A stretch of DNA of 17,696 nucleotides from WSXY01 sp038325105 (GCA_038325105.1 JBBQIR010000046.1:1-17696), one strand, 5' to 3'; counted from the first letter of the stretch, positions 1 to 8,901 are shown. Notes: generated by a model from the sequence alone, not told the origin. Translations and numbers: made by a program.

Positions 1-1281
1 GTCTTCTGCAACGCGTCCGCGGAGAGACCGGCGCTGTATCTTGGCACGGTGTCTGAGCCCCTCGACAAGATGCTGCGGTACCTGCAGTCGTTCGACTATT
101 TCGACCCCGACCTCATCGGCGACGCGGTTGTCTACGCCGACCTGAGTGACGTCCTTCGCTCGCAAGGCCTGGGCGCGATGGTCGACGAGGTCATCCGCCT
201 GATCAAGGAGCACAACCCGGCGTTCCTCGTCATCGACAGCTTCAAGGCGCTGCACGCGTTCTCGGATTCACCTGGCGAGTTCAGGCGGAAGTTGACCGAG
301 CTGATGAGCGCGCTGTCGGCGCTCGCCATCACCTCGTTCCTCATCGGCGAGTACTCGTCCGACGAGATCGCCTCCATGCCCGAGTTCGCGGTGGCCGATG
401 GGGTGATTGAACTGGTGTTGCAGAAGGTGGGCTTGAAGGACATCCGCTACCTGCGCGTCGTGAAGCAGAGGGGTTCGTCGTTCCTCTCCGGCGAGCATGC
501 CTTCAAGATCACCACATCGGGGCTCGATGTCTTCCCCCGCCTAACGACGCCGCCCGCGGCCATCTCCTACGAACTCGTTCACGACAGGGAGAAGACGGGC
601 GTCACGGCGTTCGACGAGATGGTGGCCGATGGGTTCTGGAAGGGAAGCTCGACGGTTGTCTTTGGCCCGCCGGGAAGTGGCAAGACACTTCTGGGCCTTC
701 ACTTCATCTTCCGCGGCATCGAGATGGGCGAGAAGGGCCTCATCGCGACGATGGAGGAGAACCCCACACAGCTCCACCGGATCGTGTCCGGTTTCGGGTG
801 GGATCTGCAAAAGGCCCTCGACGACGGGATGCTCGAGCTCCACTACGTCTCGCCGGTCGACATCTACATCGACGAGTTTGTGAGCACGGTGAGCGGCATG
901 GCGCTGAAGAGCGGTGCCAAACGCGTCATGATCGACAGCGTGAACGATTTGCAGGCTTCCGCCTTTGACACCGCCCGCTTCAGGGACTTCATGTACGCGT
1001 TCGTGCAAACGTTGTCGACGGAGGGGATCTCCACGTACATGACGAACGAGGTCAAGGACCTCTTCTCCACGAGCGTGTTTACCGAGTTCGGCATCAGCCA
1101 CATGTCGGATAACGTGGTGCTTCTTCACTACGTGCGACAGGAATCCGAGATCAAACGAGCGATCTCGATCATCAAGACGCGGGCGAGCGAGCACGATCAG
1201 CGGATCCGTCAGTTCGAGATCACGCGGGAGGGGATCCAGATCGGCGACACGTTCTCGGGCACGGATTTTGGTGCCACCTAG
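1..1281 (+). CDS. KaiC/RAD55-type two-domain ATPase, 5' partial
   Basis: The reading frame is open from base 1, and the residues before the first possible internal start (GTG at 49) already match KaiC. The N-terminus, including the first Walker A, therefore lies outside the window; 426 residues are visible. The first RecA-fold domain keeps its Walker B (FLVIDS, near residue 79). A linker leads to a complete second domain: Walker A GPPGSGKT (codons 664-687, residue 222), the catalytic pair EE in ATMEENP, Walker B (RVMIDSVND), and a C-terminal segment (GISHMSDNVVLLHYV, then RAISIIKTRASEHD) that lines up with the KaiC CII phosphosite region. Known family: KaiC proteins are ATP-hydrolysing hexamers acting in clock, stress or taxis signalling. 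Only 12 bases separate it from the sensor phosphatase downstream, so the two are probably co-transcribed. Function here is inferred; no kaiA or kaiB is visible. Confidence 0.88.
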   Translation, partial: VFCNASAERPALYLGTVSEPLDKMLRYLQSFDYFDPDLIGDAVVYADLSDVLRSQGLGAMVDEVIRLIKEHNPAFLVIDSFKALHAFSDSPGEFRRKLTELMSALSALAITSFLIGEYSSDEIASMPEFAVADGVIELVLQKVGLKDIRYLRVVKQRGSSFLSGEHAFKITTSGLDVFPRLTTPPAAISYELVHDREKTGVTAFDEMVADGFWKGSSTVVFGPPGSGKTLLGLHFIFRGIEMGEKGLIATMEENPTQLHRIVSGFGWDLQKALDDGMLELHYVSPVDIYIDEFVSTVSGMALKSGAKRVMIDSVNDLQASAFDTARFRDFMYAFVQTLSTEGISTYMTNEVKDLFSTSVFTEFGISHMSDNVVLLHYVRQESEIKRAISIIKTRASEHDQRIRQFEITREGIQIGDTFSGTDFGAT

Positions 1282-1293
1282 GATGGGCGACAG

Positions 1294-4200
1294 GTGAACG
1301 AGGCGACGGGCGGGGAGCGGCGGAGGAGATCGTCGTCACTTCACGGTGCTGAGGACTCGCTGACGGTCGCCCTTGAGCCGCTCTCCCGGATCGTCGTCGC
1401 GCTCTGGCCCCATGCACGTCTCACTGCGCTGTCGGTGCACGGTGATGCGCTCGAGGTCGTGGCGTCCACGGGGGCGGCCCCGCTTCGCGTCGGCACGATG
1501 CTGCAGTCTCACGCAGTGAGCGCATTCCGGCGCACGCTGCTCGACCAAGGCCCTTTCGTGGCCGGGATCGAAGACGCCGAGCCCGAGGCGCTGCGTGAGG
1601 CGCTCAGGCAGTTCGGCTTCCAGAGGGCGTTCGTCGCCCCGCTGCATTCCGTTGACGATGTGAGTCAATGCGTGGTGATCGATGAGCCGGGAAGGCCGAT
1701 GGCGTTCGATGAGCACGACCGTCGGTTGCTGGCCGCCGCGGTGGACCAAGCGAAAGCCGCGCTGGAGAACGAGGACCTGCGGGCACGAGCGTCAAAGCGG
1801 CAAAGGACCTTCGAGGCAATCGCGCGCCTGGGCGTGATCTTCACGTCCGTCCTCGACCTGAAGCAGACCGCATCACAAGTCGTCGAGTACGCCGCCCTTC
1901 TGCTGGATATGCCTGCCTTCGCGCTGCTGTTCCGACCAGATGGCGCCACAGACTTCATGGTGCTCGCCGCCGAGGGCCTGCCGCCGGAGGCGTCCAGTCT
2001 CAGAGTGAGGCCCCTTGAGATCGCGGCACTGGACGTCAAAGCGCCGGGTGAGATCGGGGCCAGGAGTCTCCCTGAGAGCGCCCCCGGTTCGCTCTTCGAC
2101 CTGCTCGAGCGAGAAGGATTGACGAACGTGTTCGTCGCACCGCTGATAGTCGGAGAAGACCGACTGCGCGGTGTGTTGCTCGGGCTCGACAGGCGAAAGC
2201 TGGAGCCGCGGACTGAAGAGCTCGAGGCTGTCCACCTGCTGGCGATGCAGGCGACGAACGCGATCTGGACCGCTGAGCGCTACGAAGCCGAGGTCGAAGC
2301 GCGACGCGAGGCCAAGCAGGAGTCCGACTTCGTCACTCGACTCGTCGAGGAGTTGCCCTTTCCCGTCTCCTATCTCGACCGCGATCTGGTCTACCGGCGG
2401 TGCAACACAGCCGCCGCCGCGAGTGTTGGTCTAAGGCCCGACCAGATCATCGGGAGGGCCGCGCAGGAGATCATTGGTGCGGACTCAGAAGTGATCGGCC
2501 TGCTGGGTGGGGTGCTGCAGACCGGAGAGCCCTACTCGGGGACGATCGAGTTCACCGCGCCCGGGTCCACGGACACCACGCACTACCGGGTCTCGTACAT
2601 CCCGGACAAGGACGAACAGGGCCGTGTCTTCGGCGTGCTGACCGATGTGTTCGACGTCACCGAACTCATGATCGCGCAGGAGAGAGCGAAGCAGGAGCTG
2701 GAGACGACATCAAGGCTCCTGGACGCGGCGAACGTGCTCGCCGACTGGACGGATCTGGACCAACTGTTGGCAGGGCTCACCGACGTGTTGTTACGAAACG
2801 TCCGGCACAGCAGGATCGTATTGACGCTCTGGGAAGAGGAACGGCGAGCGGTTGTCGTGCATGCCTCGGCGGGAATCGACCCCCTGACTGAAGGAACGGT
2901 CATCCCCTACGACACGTTCTCGGTCGCCGGGAAGAGGGCGATGGAAACGCTGTCGGCGACTGTAGTCGACTACGAGTCCCTCCCCAAGGCTGAGCGCGGG
3001 AGCGCCGATGAGAACAAGTACCGCCTCAGTCTGCTCATCCCCCTCAAGCGGCAGACGAAGTTCCTCGGCTTCATGACCCTCGATGACGCGAGGGCACGTC
3101 GTGAGTTCACGCAACGCGAGATCGACATTGCCGAGGCTATCGGCTCCCAGGCGTCCGGAGCGATCGAGAACGCGCAGCTCCTCGAATCGGAACGAGAAGT
3201 GGCGCGGCTTACCGAGTCACTCAACGTGGTCAGCGAGTCCATCCACTCGACCCTGGAGTTCGACGAAGCCATGCAACAAGCGCTGGACGAGGGCGTGAAA
3301 GCATTGGCGTGCGACTCGGGAACGATCGAGATGCTCGAAGCTGAAGCGTGGGTTGTGCGCTACGTGCACGGTTTCTCCTCCAAGGAGGTCGGCGCACGCC
3401 TCGGCGAGCACGACACACCCTTCGCGACGCGCGGCGCGCAGACACGGGAGGCGTTCGCGATCCCAGACGCTTCGGCAGACGAGAAGCTCAACGTCGGCTT
3501 CGTTGCCACGCACGGACTGAAGTCGGTGCTGGCGGTGCCGCTGCTCGCAAGGGGGACGGTGATCGGCTGTGCTCTGTTCTACACGTCCAAGGCCGTCAGG
3601 CACTTCTCCAACTCGGAGATCGATTTTGGGCGCAAGCTCGGCGACTCCGTCTCACTCGCCATGGTGAACGCCCGCCTGTACGAGTTCGAGCGCGACATCG
3701 CCGACCGACTCCAGGGGGCACTGCTGTCGATGCCCGATCGCATCGGCGGCATCGAGTTCGCGCACGCCTACCATTCGGCGACGGAAGCGGCACGGGTCGG
3801 CGGCGACTTCTACGACGTCTTCGAGCTGAACAACCACCTTGTCGGTATCACGATTGGCGACGTGGCCGGCCACGGGCTGGAAGCGGCTGTACTCACGGCC
3901 CTTGCCAAGCACACGATTCGCGCGCATGCCGAGGAAATGGGCAAAACGCCAAATCGAATCCTCGAGCTCACCAATGACATCGTCTTCCGATCGACATCCG
4001 CCGAGTTGTTCGTGACCGTGTTCTTCGGGATCCTTGACCGTCGGGATGGACGGCTGGTGTACGCGAACGCGGGACACACGACCGCCGGTCTTGTTCGGCC
4101 CGACGGCACCACCGCGAGGCTGCCCGCGACGGGCCCACTGCTCGGCGCTTTCGCTGGCTCGGCGTACGAGCAGGCGGAGTCGTATCTCGGGCTGCGCGAC

Positions 4201-4446
4201 CTGCTGTTCCTGTACACCGACGGTCTGACGGAAGCCCGGCGCGGCCGGCAGCTGTATGGCGAGGAACGGTTGTTCGCGTTCCTCTCGTCCGTGAAAGACG
4301 GTTCGCCGAGCCACCTCGTCGAGCAGGTGATCGGCGAAGTCATGTCCTTCTCGGGCAACAGCCTTCGGGACGATCTCGCCATTCTCGCGCTCAAGCGAGC
4401 GAAGCACGAGGCGGAGACTTCAACGCAAGGGAGGCTGGAGCTGTAG
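1294..4446 (+). CDS. GAF/PAS sensor protein with SpoIIE/RsbU-type PP2C phosphatase domain
   Basis: Protein of 1050 residues, cytoplasmic by composition. Rough layout: a degenerate GAF-like region (25-155), a second GAF (170-326), a PAS domain (344-462), a third GAF (470-629), a fourth GAF (636-796), then a SpoIIE-type PP2C phosphatase (803-1042). The phosphatase metal-binding motifs are all present: GGDFYD (residue 836), GDVAGHG (855), YTDGLTEA (974) and RDDLAIL (1025). Helical linkers such as the one near residue 315-345 join the modules. Known family: these phosphatases usually dephosphorylate an anti-sigma-factor antagonist (RsbV/SpoIIAA) in partner switching. No anti-sigma kinase (HATPase) domain is fused and no antagonist gene is in the window. 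GTG at 1294 is taken as start; the upstream ATG at 1283 is in another frame and hits a stop after four codons. The ligands of the GAF and PAS modules cannot be told from sequence. Confidence 0.9.
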   Translation: MNEATGGERRRRSSSLHGAEDSLTVALEPLSRIVVALWPHARLTALSVHGDALEVVASTGAAPLRVGTMLQSHAVSAFRRTLLDQGPFVAGIEDAEPEALREALRQFGFQRAFVAPLHSVDDVSQCVVIDEPGRPMAFDEHDRRLLAAAVDQAKAALENEDLRARASKRQRTFEAIARLGVIFTSVLDLKQTASQVVEYAALLLDMPAFALLFRPDGATDFMVLAAEGLPPEASSLRVRPLEIAALDVKAPGEIGARSLPESAPGSLFDLLEREGLTNVFVAPLIVGEDRLRGVLLGLDRRKLEPRTEELEAVHLLAMQATNAIWTAERYEAEVEARREAKQESDFVTRLVEELPFPVSYLDRDLVYRRCNTAAAASVGLRPDQIIGRAAQEIIGADSEVIGLLGGVLQTGEPYSGTIEFTAPGSTDTTHYRVSYIPDKDEQGRVFGVLTDVFDVTELMIAQERAKQELETTSRLLDAANVLADWTDLDQLLAGLTDVLLRNVRHSRIVLTLWEEERRAVVVHASAGIDPLTEGTVIPYDTFSVAGKRAMETLSATVVDYESLPKAERGSADENKYRLSLLIPLKRQTKFLGFMTLDDARARREFTQREIDIAEAIGSQASGAIENAQLLESEREVARLTESLNVVSESIHSTLEFDEAMQQALDEGVKALACDSGTIEMLEAEAWVVRYVHGFSSKEVGARLGEHDTPFATRGAQTREAFAIPDASADEKLNVGFVATHGLKSVLAVPLLARGTVIGCALFYTSKAVRHFSNSEIDFGRKLGDSVSLAMVNARLYEFERDIADRLQGALLSMPDRIGGIEFAHAYHSATEAARVGGDFYDVFELNNHLVGITIGDVAGHGLEAAVLTALAKHTIRAHAEEMGKTPNRILELTNDIVFRSTSAELFVTVFFGILDRRDGRLVYANAGHTTAGLVRPDGTTARLPATGPLLGAFAGSAYEQAESYLGLRDLLFLYTDGLTEARRGRQLYGEERLFAFLSSVKDGSPSHLVEQVIGEVMSFSGNSLRDDLAILALKRAKHEAETSTQGRLEL

Positions 4447-4549
4447 CGGCGGGAGTTGGTGAGAGCCGACGTGCGCAGTGCGCCGAACTCCTCCAGGAGC
4501 GGCTCTGCGTGGGCGGAGCGTCGTCTCGGCACCTGTGACATACGAGAGC

Positions 4550-4554
4550 AGGAG
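4550..4554 (+). promoter_or_regulatory. Ribosome binding site for the acyl-CoA synthetase
   Basis: AGGAG lies 8 bases before the ATG at 4563 and fixes that start. The 116-base gap before it (4447-4562) holds only weak inverted repeats and no clear terminator or promoter. Confidence 0.6.
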
Positions 4555-4562
4555 TACACATT

Positions 4563-6763
4563 ATGGTGCGATCCTCGACCGACCAAAGCGCGTCAGCCAG
4601 AATCGTGGATGCAGCCGTAGCGCAAGGGCTCGGCGCGCTCGACGAGTGGCAGGCGAAGGCGCTGCTCGCCAGCTACGGGATCACCGTCCCCGAGGGCGGC
4701 CTCGCGCGCAGCGAGGACGAGGCCGTAGCTATCGCCCGGGGCCTCGACGGTCCGGTCGTCGTCAAGGCCATCGGCTCACACATCGGCCACAAGACGGAGC
4801 ACGGGCTGGTCGCTCTGAACCTCAGCGGCGACGAGGCCGTCCGGAGCGCGGCCCGCTCGCTTCTAGCGCTCACCGAGGGTCAGGACGCCATGCTTCTCGT
4901 CGAGCGGATGGTTCGGGGACCACGCGAGTTCTTGATCGGCATGAAACGCGATCCTCTCTTCGGCCCCGTCGTCGTCTTCGGCGTCGGCGGCATCTTCGCT
5001 GAGGCACACAAGGACATCACCCTCGGCGTGACGCCCCTGGAGGATCGGGACATCGAGAGTATGCTCACTGGCATCAGGGCGAGCGCGCTGCTCGACGAGT
5101 TCCGCGGTATGCCGCCCGTGGACCGCGCGTCACTAGCTGCCGCTATCCGCGCGCTCGCGCGCATCGCCGAGGACCATCCGGCGGTGACCGAGATAGACGT
5201 GAACCCCCTCATCGTGGAAGGCACGATGCCGGTTGCTGCCGACGCACTCGTGATACTCGATCCCGCTGCGGGTCGTAGCGCGTCCGCATCGGTCCCCGCC
5301 TCGCGTGTTACCTCGTCCTCCGACCTGACCCCCCTGTTCGCGCCGCGCTCCGTCGTGGTTGTCGGCGCCTCGAATGACCCGCTCAAATGGGGCGGCTCCC
5401 TGCTCCACAACATCATCGACGGTGGTTTTGCTGGTGCCATCTACCCGGTGAATGGACGTGGCGGTATCGTGCGCGGCCTGCCCGCTTTCGCGAGCATTGC
5501 GGAGCTGCCGGAAGCCCGGACCTGGCACTGGTGGCGCTCGGTGCCGCCCACGTGAACGCCGTGATCGAACAGTGCGGCGAGCGCGGTATCCCCGGTGCGC
5601 TTGTGGTGGCCGCGGGCTTCGCCGAGGCGGGAGAGGCGGGGGCCGCCGCAGAGGCGGAGTTGGTCAAGACCGCCCGAGCTTCGGGCGTCACGATCATCGG
5701 CCCCAACTGCATGGGCCTGCTCGCAATGCACAGCCGACTCCACGCCGTCGGCTTCTTGGAGTTGCGGCCGCAGGCCGGCGGCCTGAGCATCATCTCCCAG
5801 TCCGGCAACATTGGCGTGCAACTGGTCACCAGGGCCGAGCGGCGCGGCGTCGGCATCGACAAGTACGTATCGGTCGGCAACCAGGCGAGCACGAGCGCGC
5901 TCGATGTGTTGGATGCTCTCGGCGACGACGATCAGACCGCCGCCGCTCTCGTCTACCTCGAAGGCATCGGCGACGGCCATCGCTTCCTCGACGTCATGCG
6001 CCGCATCACCCGGAAGAAGCCTGTGGTGGTGCTTCGTGGAGGCCTCACGGAGTACGGGCGGCGTGCGGCTGCATCGCACACCGGCGCCATGGCCGGTTCA
6101 ACCGACGTCTTCATGGCCGCAGCCCGCCAGACAGGCTGCCTCGTGCGCACAGGACCCGACGAGAGCCTGGATCTCGCGCTCTGCCTCAGCGCACTCCCGC
6201 GACCGGCGGGCCGCCGGGTGGCGGTCATGACGCTCGGCGGAGGCTGGGGCGTGCTCGCGGCCGACGAGCTGGCCCGCAACGGCCTCGAGCTGGCCCCGCT
6301 GGAACCTCGCGTACTCGCCGCCCTCGACGAGCTCCTTCCCGGCTACTGGTGCCGTAGCAACCCCGTTGACCTCGTGGCCGCCATAGGCCCGGATCTCGCG
6401 AGCCACGCGCTCACCGTGCTCGCGGAGAGCGATCAAGTGGACGCCGTCGTAGCGCTCGGCATCCTCCGCAGTCCGTCGACCGGCTGGACGTCGGACGATC
6501 CTGCAGCCGCCGGCGTACCGGGCGGGCCCGGCCGCGGCAGCTTCAACACCGCCGAGACCGCCTTCCTCGAGCGCGTCACCGAGCTCATGGCCAGTACGGG
6601 CAAACCGATCATCAACGTCCCTCTGCGGCCACTCGATGCGGCGACGTTCCCGGGTGGCGCGCGGCACGATCCGGTCATCCTCTACTCGCCGGTCGCGGCC
6701 GTGCGCGCACTGGCAGCGATGGCCCGGTATGGCGAGTACGTCACCGAGCATGAGAAGCGCTGA
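4563..6763 (+). pseudogene. Acyl-CoA/acetate-CoA ligase (ADP-forming), beta-alpha fusion, frameshifted
   Basis: Two frames together encode one ADP-forming acyl-CoA synthetase, which interconverts acyl-CoA + ADP + Pi and acid + ATP + CoA. The first frame (4563-5555) carries the ATP-grasp beta part, with the conserved His in GHKTEHG (codon 4788-4790, residue 76), then the start of the CoA-binding alpha domain (VVVVGASNDPLKWG). The reading then moves one frame back near 5514-5517 and continues in frame to 6763: PDLALVAL, GPNCMGL, SQSGNIG, and the phospho-His motif ASHTGAMAGS (His codon 6077-6079). One extra C in the CCC run would give E-A-P-D-L and a continuous protein of about 733 residues. No other damage is seen, so a recent mutation or a sequencing error are both possible. 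The domain order beta then alpha is the reverse of the common alpha-beta fusion. Two separately translated fragments is the alternative, less likely. Confidence 0.82.
5511..5521 (+). other. Frameshift site (apparent 1-base deletion)
   Basis: The beta-side frame reads gaa gcc cgg acc and runs to a stop at 5553-5555. The alpha-side frame takes over as ccg gac ctg from 5516. Protein similarity is lost in the first frame and regained in the second within about two codons, which places the break in the three-C run at 5515-5517. No heptameric slippery sequence of the X XXY YYZ type is present. Confidence 0.8.
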
Positions 6764-6838
6764 TCGCCTAGGCGCTAATGTGGGTACAGGTGTATGGTGA
6801 GTGGTGGAGTTCAGCCTGGATGTGAGAGAAGGACGGGG

Positions 6839-8005
6839 GTGGAACAGTCCATGAGAGCACTTCACAGGATTCGATTCATTTCAATGGTGATGACGCCGTT
6901 GCTCGTGATCGCACTCATGCTACCTGCATCGGCGATTGGTGCTGAACCGACGGTCAACCTCGGAACGGCCGAGACGTTCGCAATCCTGGCCTACTCGGAA
7001 ATCACCAACACGGGGACGACAACAATCGTCGGAGATGTCGGCGTCGCCCCGGGTTCTGCGATAACGGGCTTCGGATCTGTGACGCTGACCGGTACACAGC
7101 ACTCGAATGATGCTGTCGCCATACTGGCGAAGACGCATCTCTCCACAGCGTACACCGATGCAGTAGGACGGTCAGTCACTGAGATCCTCCCGAGTCCCGA
7201 ACTTGGTGGACTCACGCTGGATCCTGGCGTCTACACGTCCGGCGGCGCTCTCTCGATCACCGGCACTCTTACACTCGATGCACATGGCGACCCGGATGCG
7301 GTCTTCATTCTCAAGAGCGATTCCACACTCATCACTGCGCCGGACAGTGCTGTCGTACTCATCAACAGCGCCCGGTTCTGCCGGGTCTTCTGGCCGGTCG
7401 CAAGCTCGGCGACGCTTGGCACGAACTCGACCTTCGTGGGGCACATCCTCGCGGTGGCGAGCATCCAGGCGCAGACCGGCGCGACCGTGGAGGGGCAGCT
7501 GCTGGCCATGAACGGTGCTGTCACGCTCGAGGGCGTCGTCATCACAAACGCGCTCTGCCCGACCGCACGTTTGATCAGCATCGACAAGTCCGCGAACCCG
7601 ACAGCGCTGACGTCGGGGCCGGGTTCGGTCACGTACACGTACCGAGTCACCAATCCGGGCACGGAGTCGCTGGCAAACGTGACGGTGACCGACGACAAGC
7701 TCAGCACCGTGACGTATGTCTCAGGCGACGACGGGAACGGGCTGCTTGATCCCGGCGAGACGTGGATCTACACCGCGACCACAACGCTCAACGTGACTAC
7801 CACGAACATCGGCACAGTCACCGGCTACTACAACGGGTTGCCGACGACAGATACTTCGTCCGCCCGTGTTGTCGTGACCCGAAGGACCACCACGGGGGGC
7901 GAGATTCCCAAGACCGCCACGCCCTGGTACAACCTGCTCCTGGCGGGTGTCGCCTTGACGCTCATCGGGTTCGTGGGCCTCAGAACCAGAAAGTCCCATG
8001 ACTAG
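6839..8005 (+). CDS. Secreted DUF3494 (ice-binding-like) protein with DUF11 domain and sortase signal
   Basis: About 388 residues. An N-terminal signal peptide has Arg-rich start, hydrophobic core and a likely cut after SAIGA (residue 35). A DUF3494 domain follows (about 40-240): FAILAYSEITNTG, then LDPGVYTSGGALSITG, VFILKSDSTL and VGHILAVASI, typical of the ice-binding-like beta-solenoid. Next comes a DUF11 repeat (about 247-335; SIDKSANPT, YRVTNPG, LDPGETWIYTATTT). The C-terminus is a sorting signal: IPKTA (residues 356-360), a hydrophobic span, then an RTRK tail. GTG 6839 is preferred because AGAAGG (6827-6832) sits 6 bases upstream; ATG 6851 is the alternative and leaves the mature protein unchanged. 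The sortase gene overlaps its stop by 8 bases, so this is probably its substrate. DUF3494 proteins include true ice binders but many act as surface adhesins, so ice binding is not assumed. Confidence 0.87.
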   Translation: MEQSMRALHRIRFISMVMTPLLVIALMLPASAIGAEPTVNLGTAETFAILAYSEITNTGTTTIVGDVGVAPGSAITGFGSVTLTGTQHSNDAVAILAKTHLSTAYTDAVGRSVTEILPSPELGGLTLDPGVYTSGGALSITGTLTLDAHGDPDAVFILKSDSTLITAPDSAVVLINSARFCRVFWPVASSATLGTNSTFVGHILAVASIQAQTGATVEGQLLAMNGAVTLEGVVITNALCPTARLISIDKSANPTALTSGPGSVTYTYRVTNPGTESLANVTVTDDKLSTVTYVSGDDGNGLLDPGETWIYTATTTLNVTTTNIGTVTGYYNGLPTTDTSSARVVVTRRTTTGGEIPKTATPWYNLLLAGVALTLIGFVGLRTRKSHD

Positions 8006-8624
8006 ATCAGAACCGGCACCTCGGAGGCTCCCCTTCTGGATGATGGCATCCGGGGGAGCCTTAGCCATTGGAGTCGCCTTGATTGTGTGGGCGACGGTGA
8101 GTATCGCCGGGCAGTCTGCCGGTCCCATCGTGGCCTACAACTCTCCCGCATCCAGCCCGACGACCATCGCCGTGCAGCCGGTCACGCTGGCGGGGGGCGA
8201 TTCCATCCCCACGCCGTATCCAACGAGGGGCGAGGTCTTCGGAAGCCTGACGATTCCTGCCCTGAAGCTGACGCTACCGGTCGTCGAGGGAACGGAAGCG
8301 GCGGAGCTGAAGCAGGGAGTCGGTCACTTCATTCAGAGCGTCATGCCTGGCGAGGAAGATAACTGCGTCCTGTCCGGACATCGGGACACAGTCTTCACAG
8401 AGCTCGGCAAGCTCAAGGTTGGCGATCGGGTCATCGCCGAGACATCCACGGGTGCTTACACCTACGAGATCAGTAACATCCGAATCGTCGACAAGGATGA
8501 TCGGACGGTCATCGTGCCAACGGATCACGCCGTACTCACACTGAGCACCTGCTATCCGTTCCGCTACGTTGGCAATGCGCCTGACCGCTACATACTCACC
8601 GCAGACCTGGTTGCGCGTCAGTAG
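7998..8624 (+). CDS. Sortase, class D/E-like transpeptidase
   Basis: 208 residues with one N-terminal membrane anchor (about 13-36), then an extracellular sortase domain starting near ALKLTLPVVEG. The catalytic triad is visible: His128 in LSGHRDTVF, Cys185 in LSTCYPF, and Arg197 in APDRYI. Sortases cut a sorting motif between its last two residues and join the protein to the cell envelope. ATG at 7998 overlaps the end of the upstream substrate gene (atgactag), so translation is likely coupled. The motif LSTCYPF with YVG.APDRYI is closest in my judgement to class D, whose known recognition sequences include LPXTA types, in keeping with IPKTA next door; class E remains possible. No other sortase is in the window. 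Confidence 0.9.
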   Translation: MTRSEPAPRRLPFWMMASGGALAIGVALIVWATVSIAGQSAGPIVAYNSPASSPTTIAVQPVTLAGGDSIPTPYPTRGEVFGSLTIPALKLTLPVVEGTEAAELKQGVGHFIQSVMPGEEDNCVLSGHRDTVFTELGKLKVGDRVIAETSTGAYTYEISNIRIVDKDDRTVIVPTDHAVLTLSTCYPFRYVGNAPDRYILTADLVARQ

Positions 8625-8675
8625 GGGGCAGGTGTGTCGGCGCCGATCAGAACCAGTTGGATTCCCGCACGTGCA

Positions 8676-8706
8676 TTGGAGCAACCCGCCCGACGTGAGA
8701 TACAAT
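8676..8706 (+). promoter_or_regulatory. Possible promoter of tRNA-Val
   Basis: TTGGAG (8676-8681) and TACAAT (8701-8706) are spaced by 19 bases, about 40 bases before the mature tRNA start. The -10 match is good but the -35 is weak and the spacing is long. Confidence 0.35.
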
Positions 8707-8746
8707 GTCTCCCACCGGGTCACGTACACACGGCGAACCGGTATGC

Positions 8747-8821
8747 GGGCGATTAACTCAGCGGGAGAGTGCCTCCTTTACACGGAGGAAGTCGGGGGTT
8801 CGAACCCCTCATCGCCCACCA
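8747..8821 (+). tRNA. tRNA-Val (anticodon UAC)
   Basis: A complete 75-base cloverleaf folds by eye. The acceptor stem is GGGCGAT paired with ATCGCCC. The D stem is ACTC/GAGT and the anticodon stem CCTCC/GGAGG, around the loop TTTACAC that presents TAC. The T arm is GGGGG, TTCGAAC, CCCTC, with one G-U pair. The discriminator base is A and the CCA end is encoded (8819-8821). UAC reads valine codons GUA and, with wobble, others of the GUN box. Confidence 0.96.
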
Positions 8822-8830
8822 TAAACTCAG

Positions 8831-8864
8831 AACCCCTATACCGGCGCGCCGCGGTGGAGGGGTT
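8831..8864 (+). terminator. GC-rich hairpin after tRNA-Val, possible terminator
   Basis: AACCCCT (8831-8837) pairs perfectly with AGGGGTT (8858-8864), and the 20-base interior can pair further (ACCG with CGGT, around GGCGCGCC). It begins 9 bases after the tRNA end. There is no run of T after it, so termination is a guess; it could also be a 3' processing signal. Confidence 0.4.
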
Positions 8865-8901
8865 ACTGTATCCCCGACACGTTGGTGCTGCGCCAGACCG
8901 C

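Noticed and set aside
3652..4407. A 251-codon open frame on the minus strand
   Set aside because: It is antisense to the SpoIIE phosphatase domain, whose motifs are all intact on the plus strand.
5511..5521. Programmed -1 ribosomal frameshift joining the two synthetase halves
   Set aside because: The bases at the switch do not form a slippery heptamer and no stable downstream pseudoknot is obvious; deletion or sequencing error is simpler.
6756..6776. Terminator after the synthetase gene from AGCGC/GCGCT and the CGCCTAGGCG palindrome
   Set aside because: The stem is only five pairs, overlaps the stop codon and has no T-run; too weak to list.
8747..8821. Attachment site or island at tRNA-Val
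   Set aside because: No integrase, no direct repeat of the tRNA 3' end within the window, and no shift in base composition.
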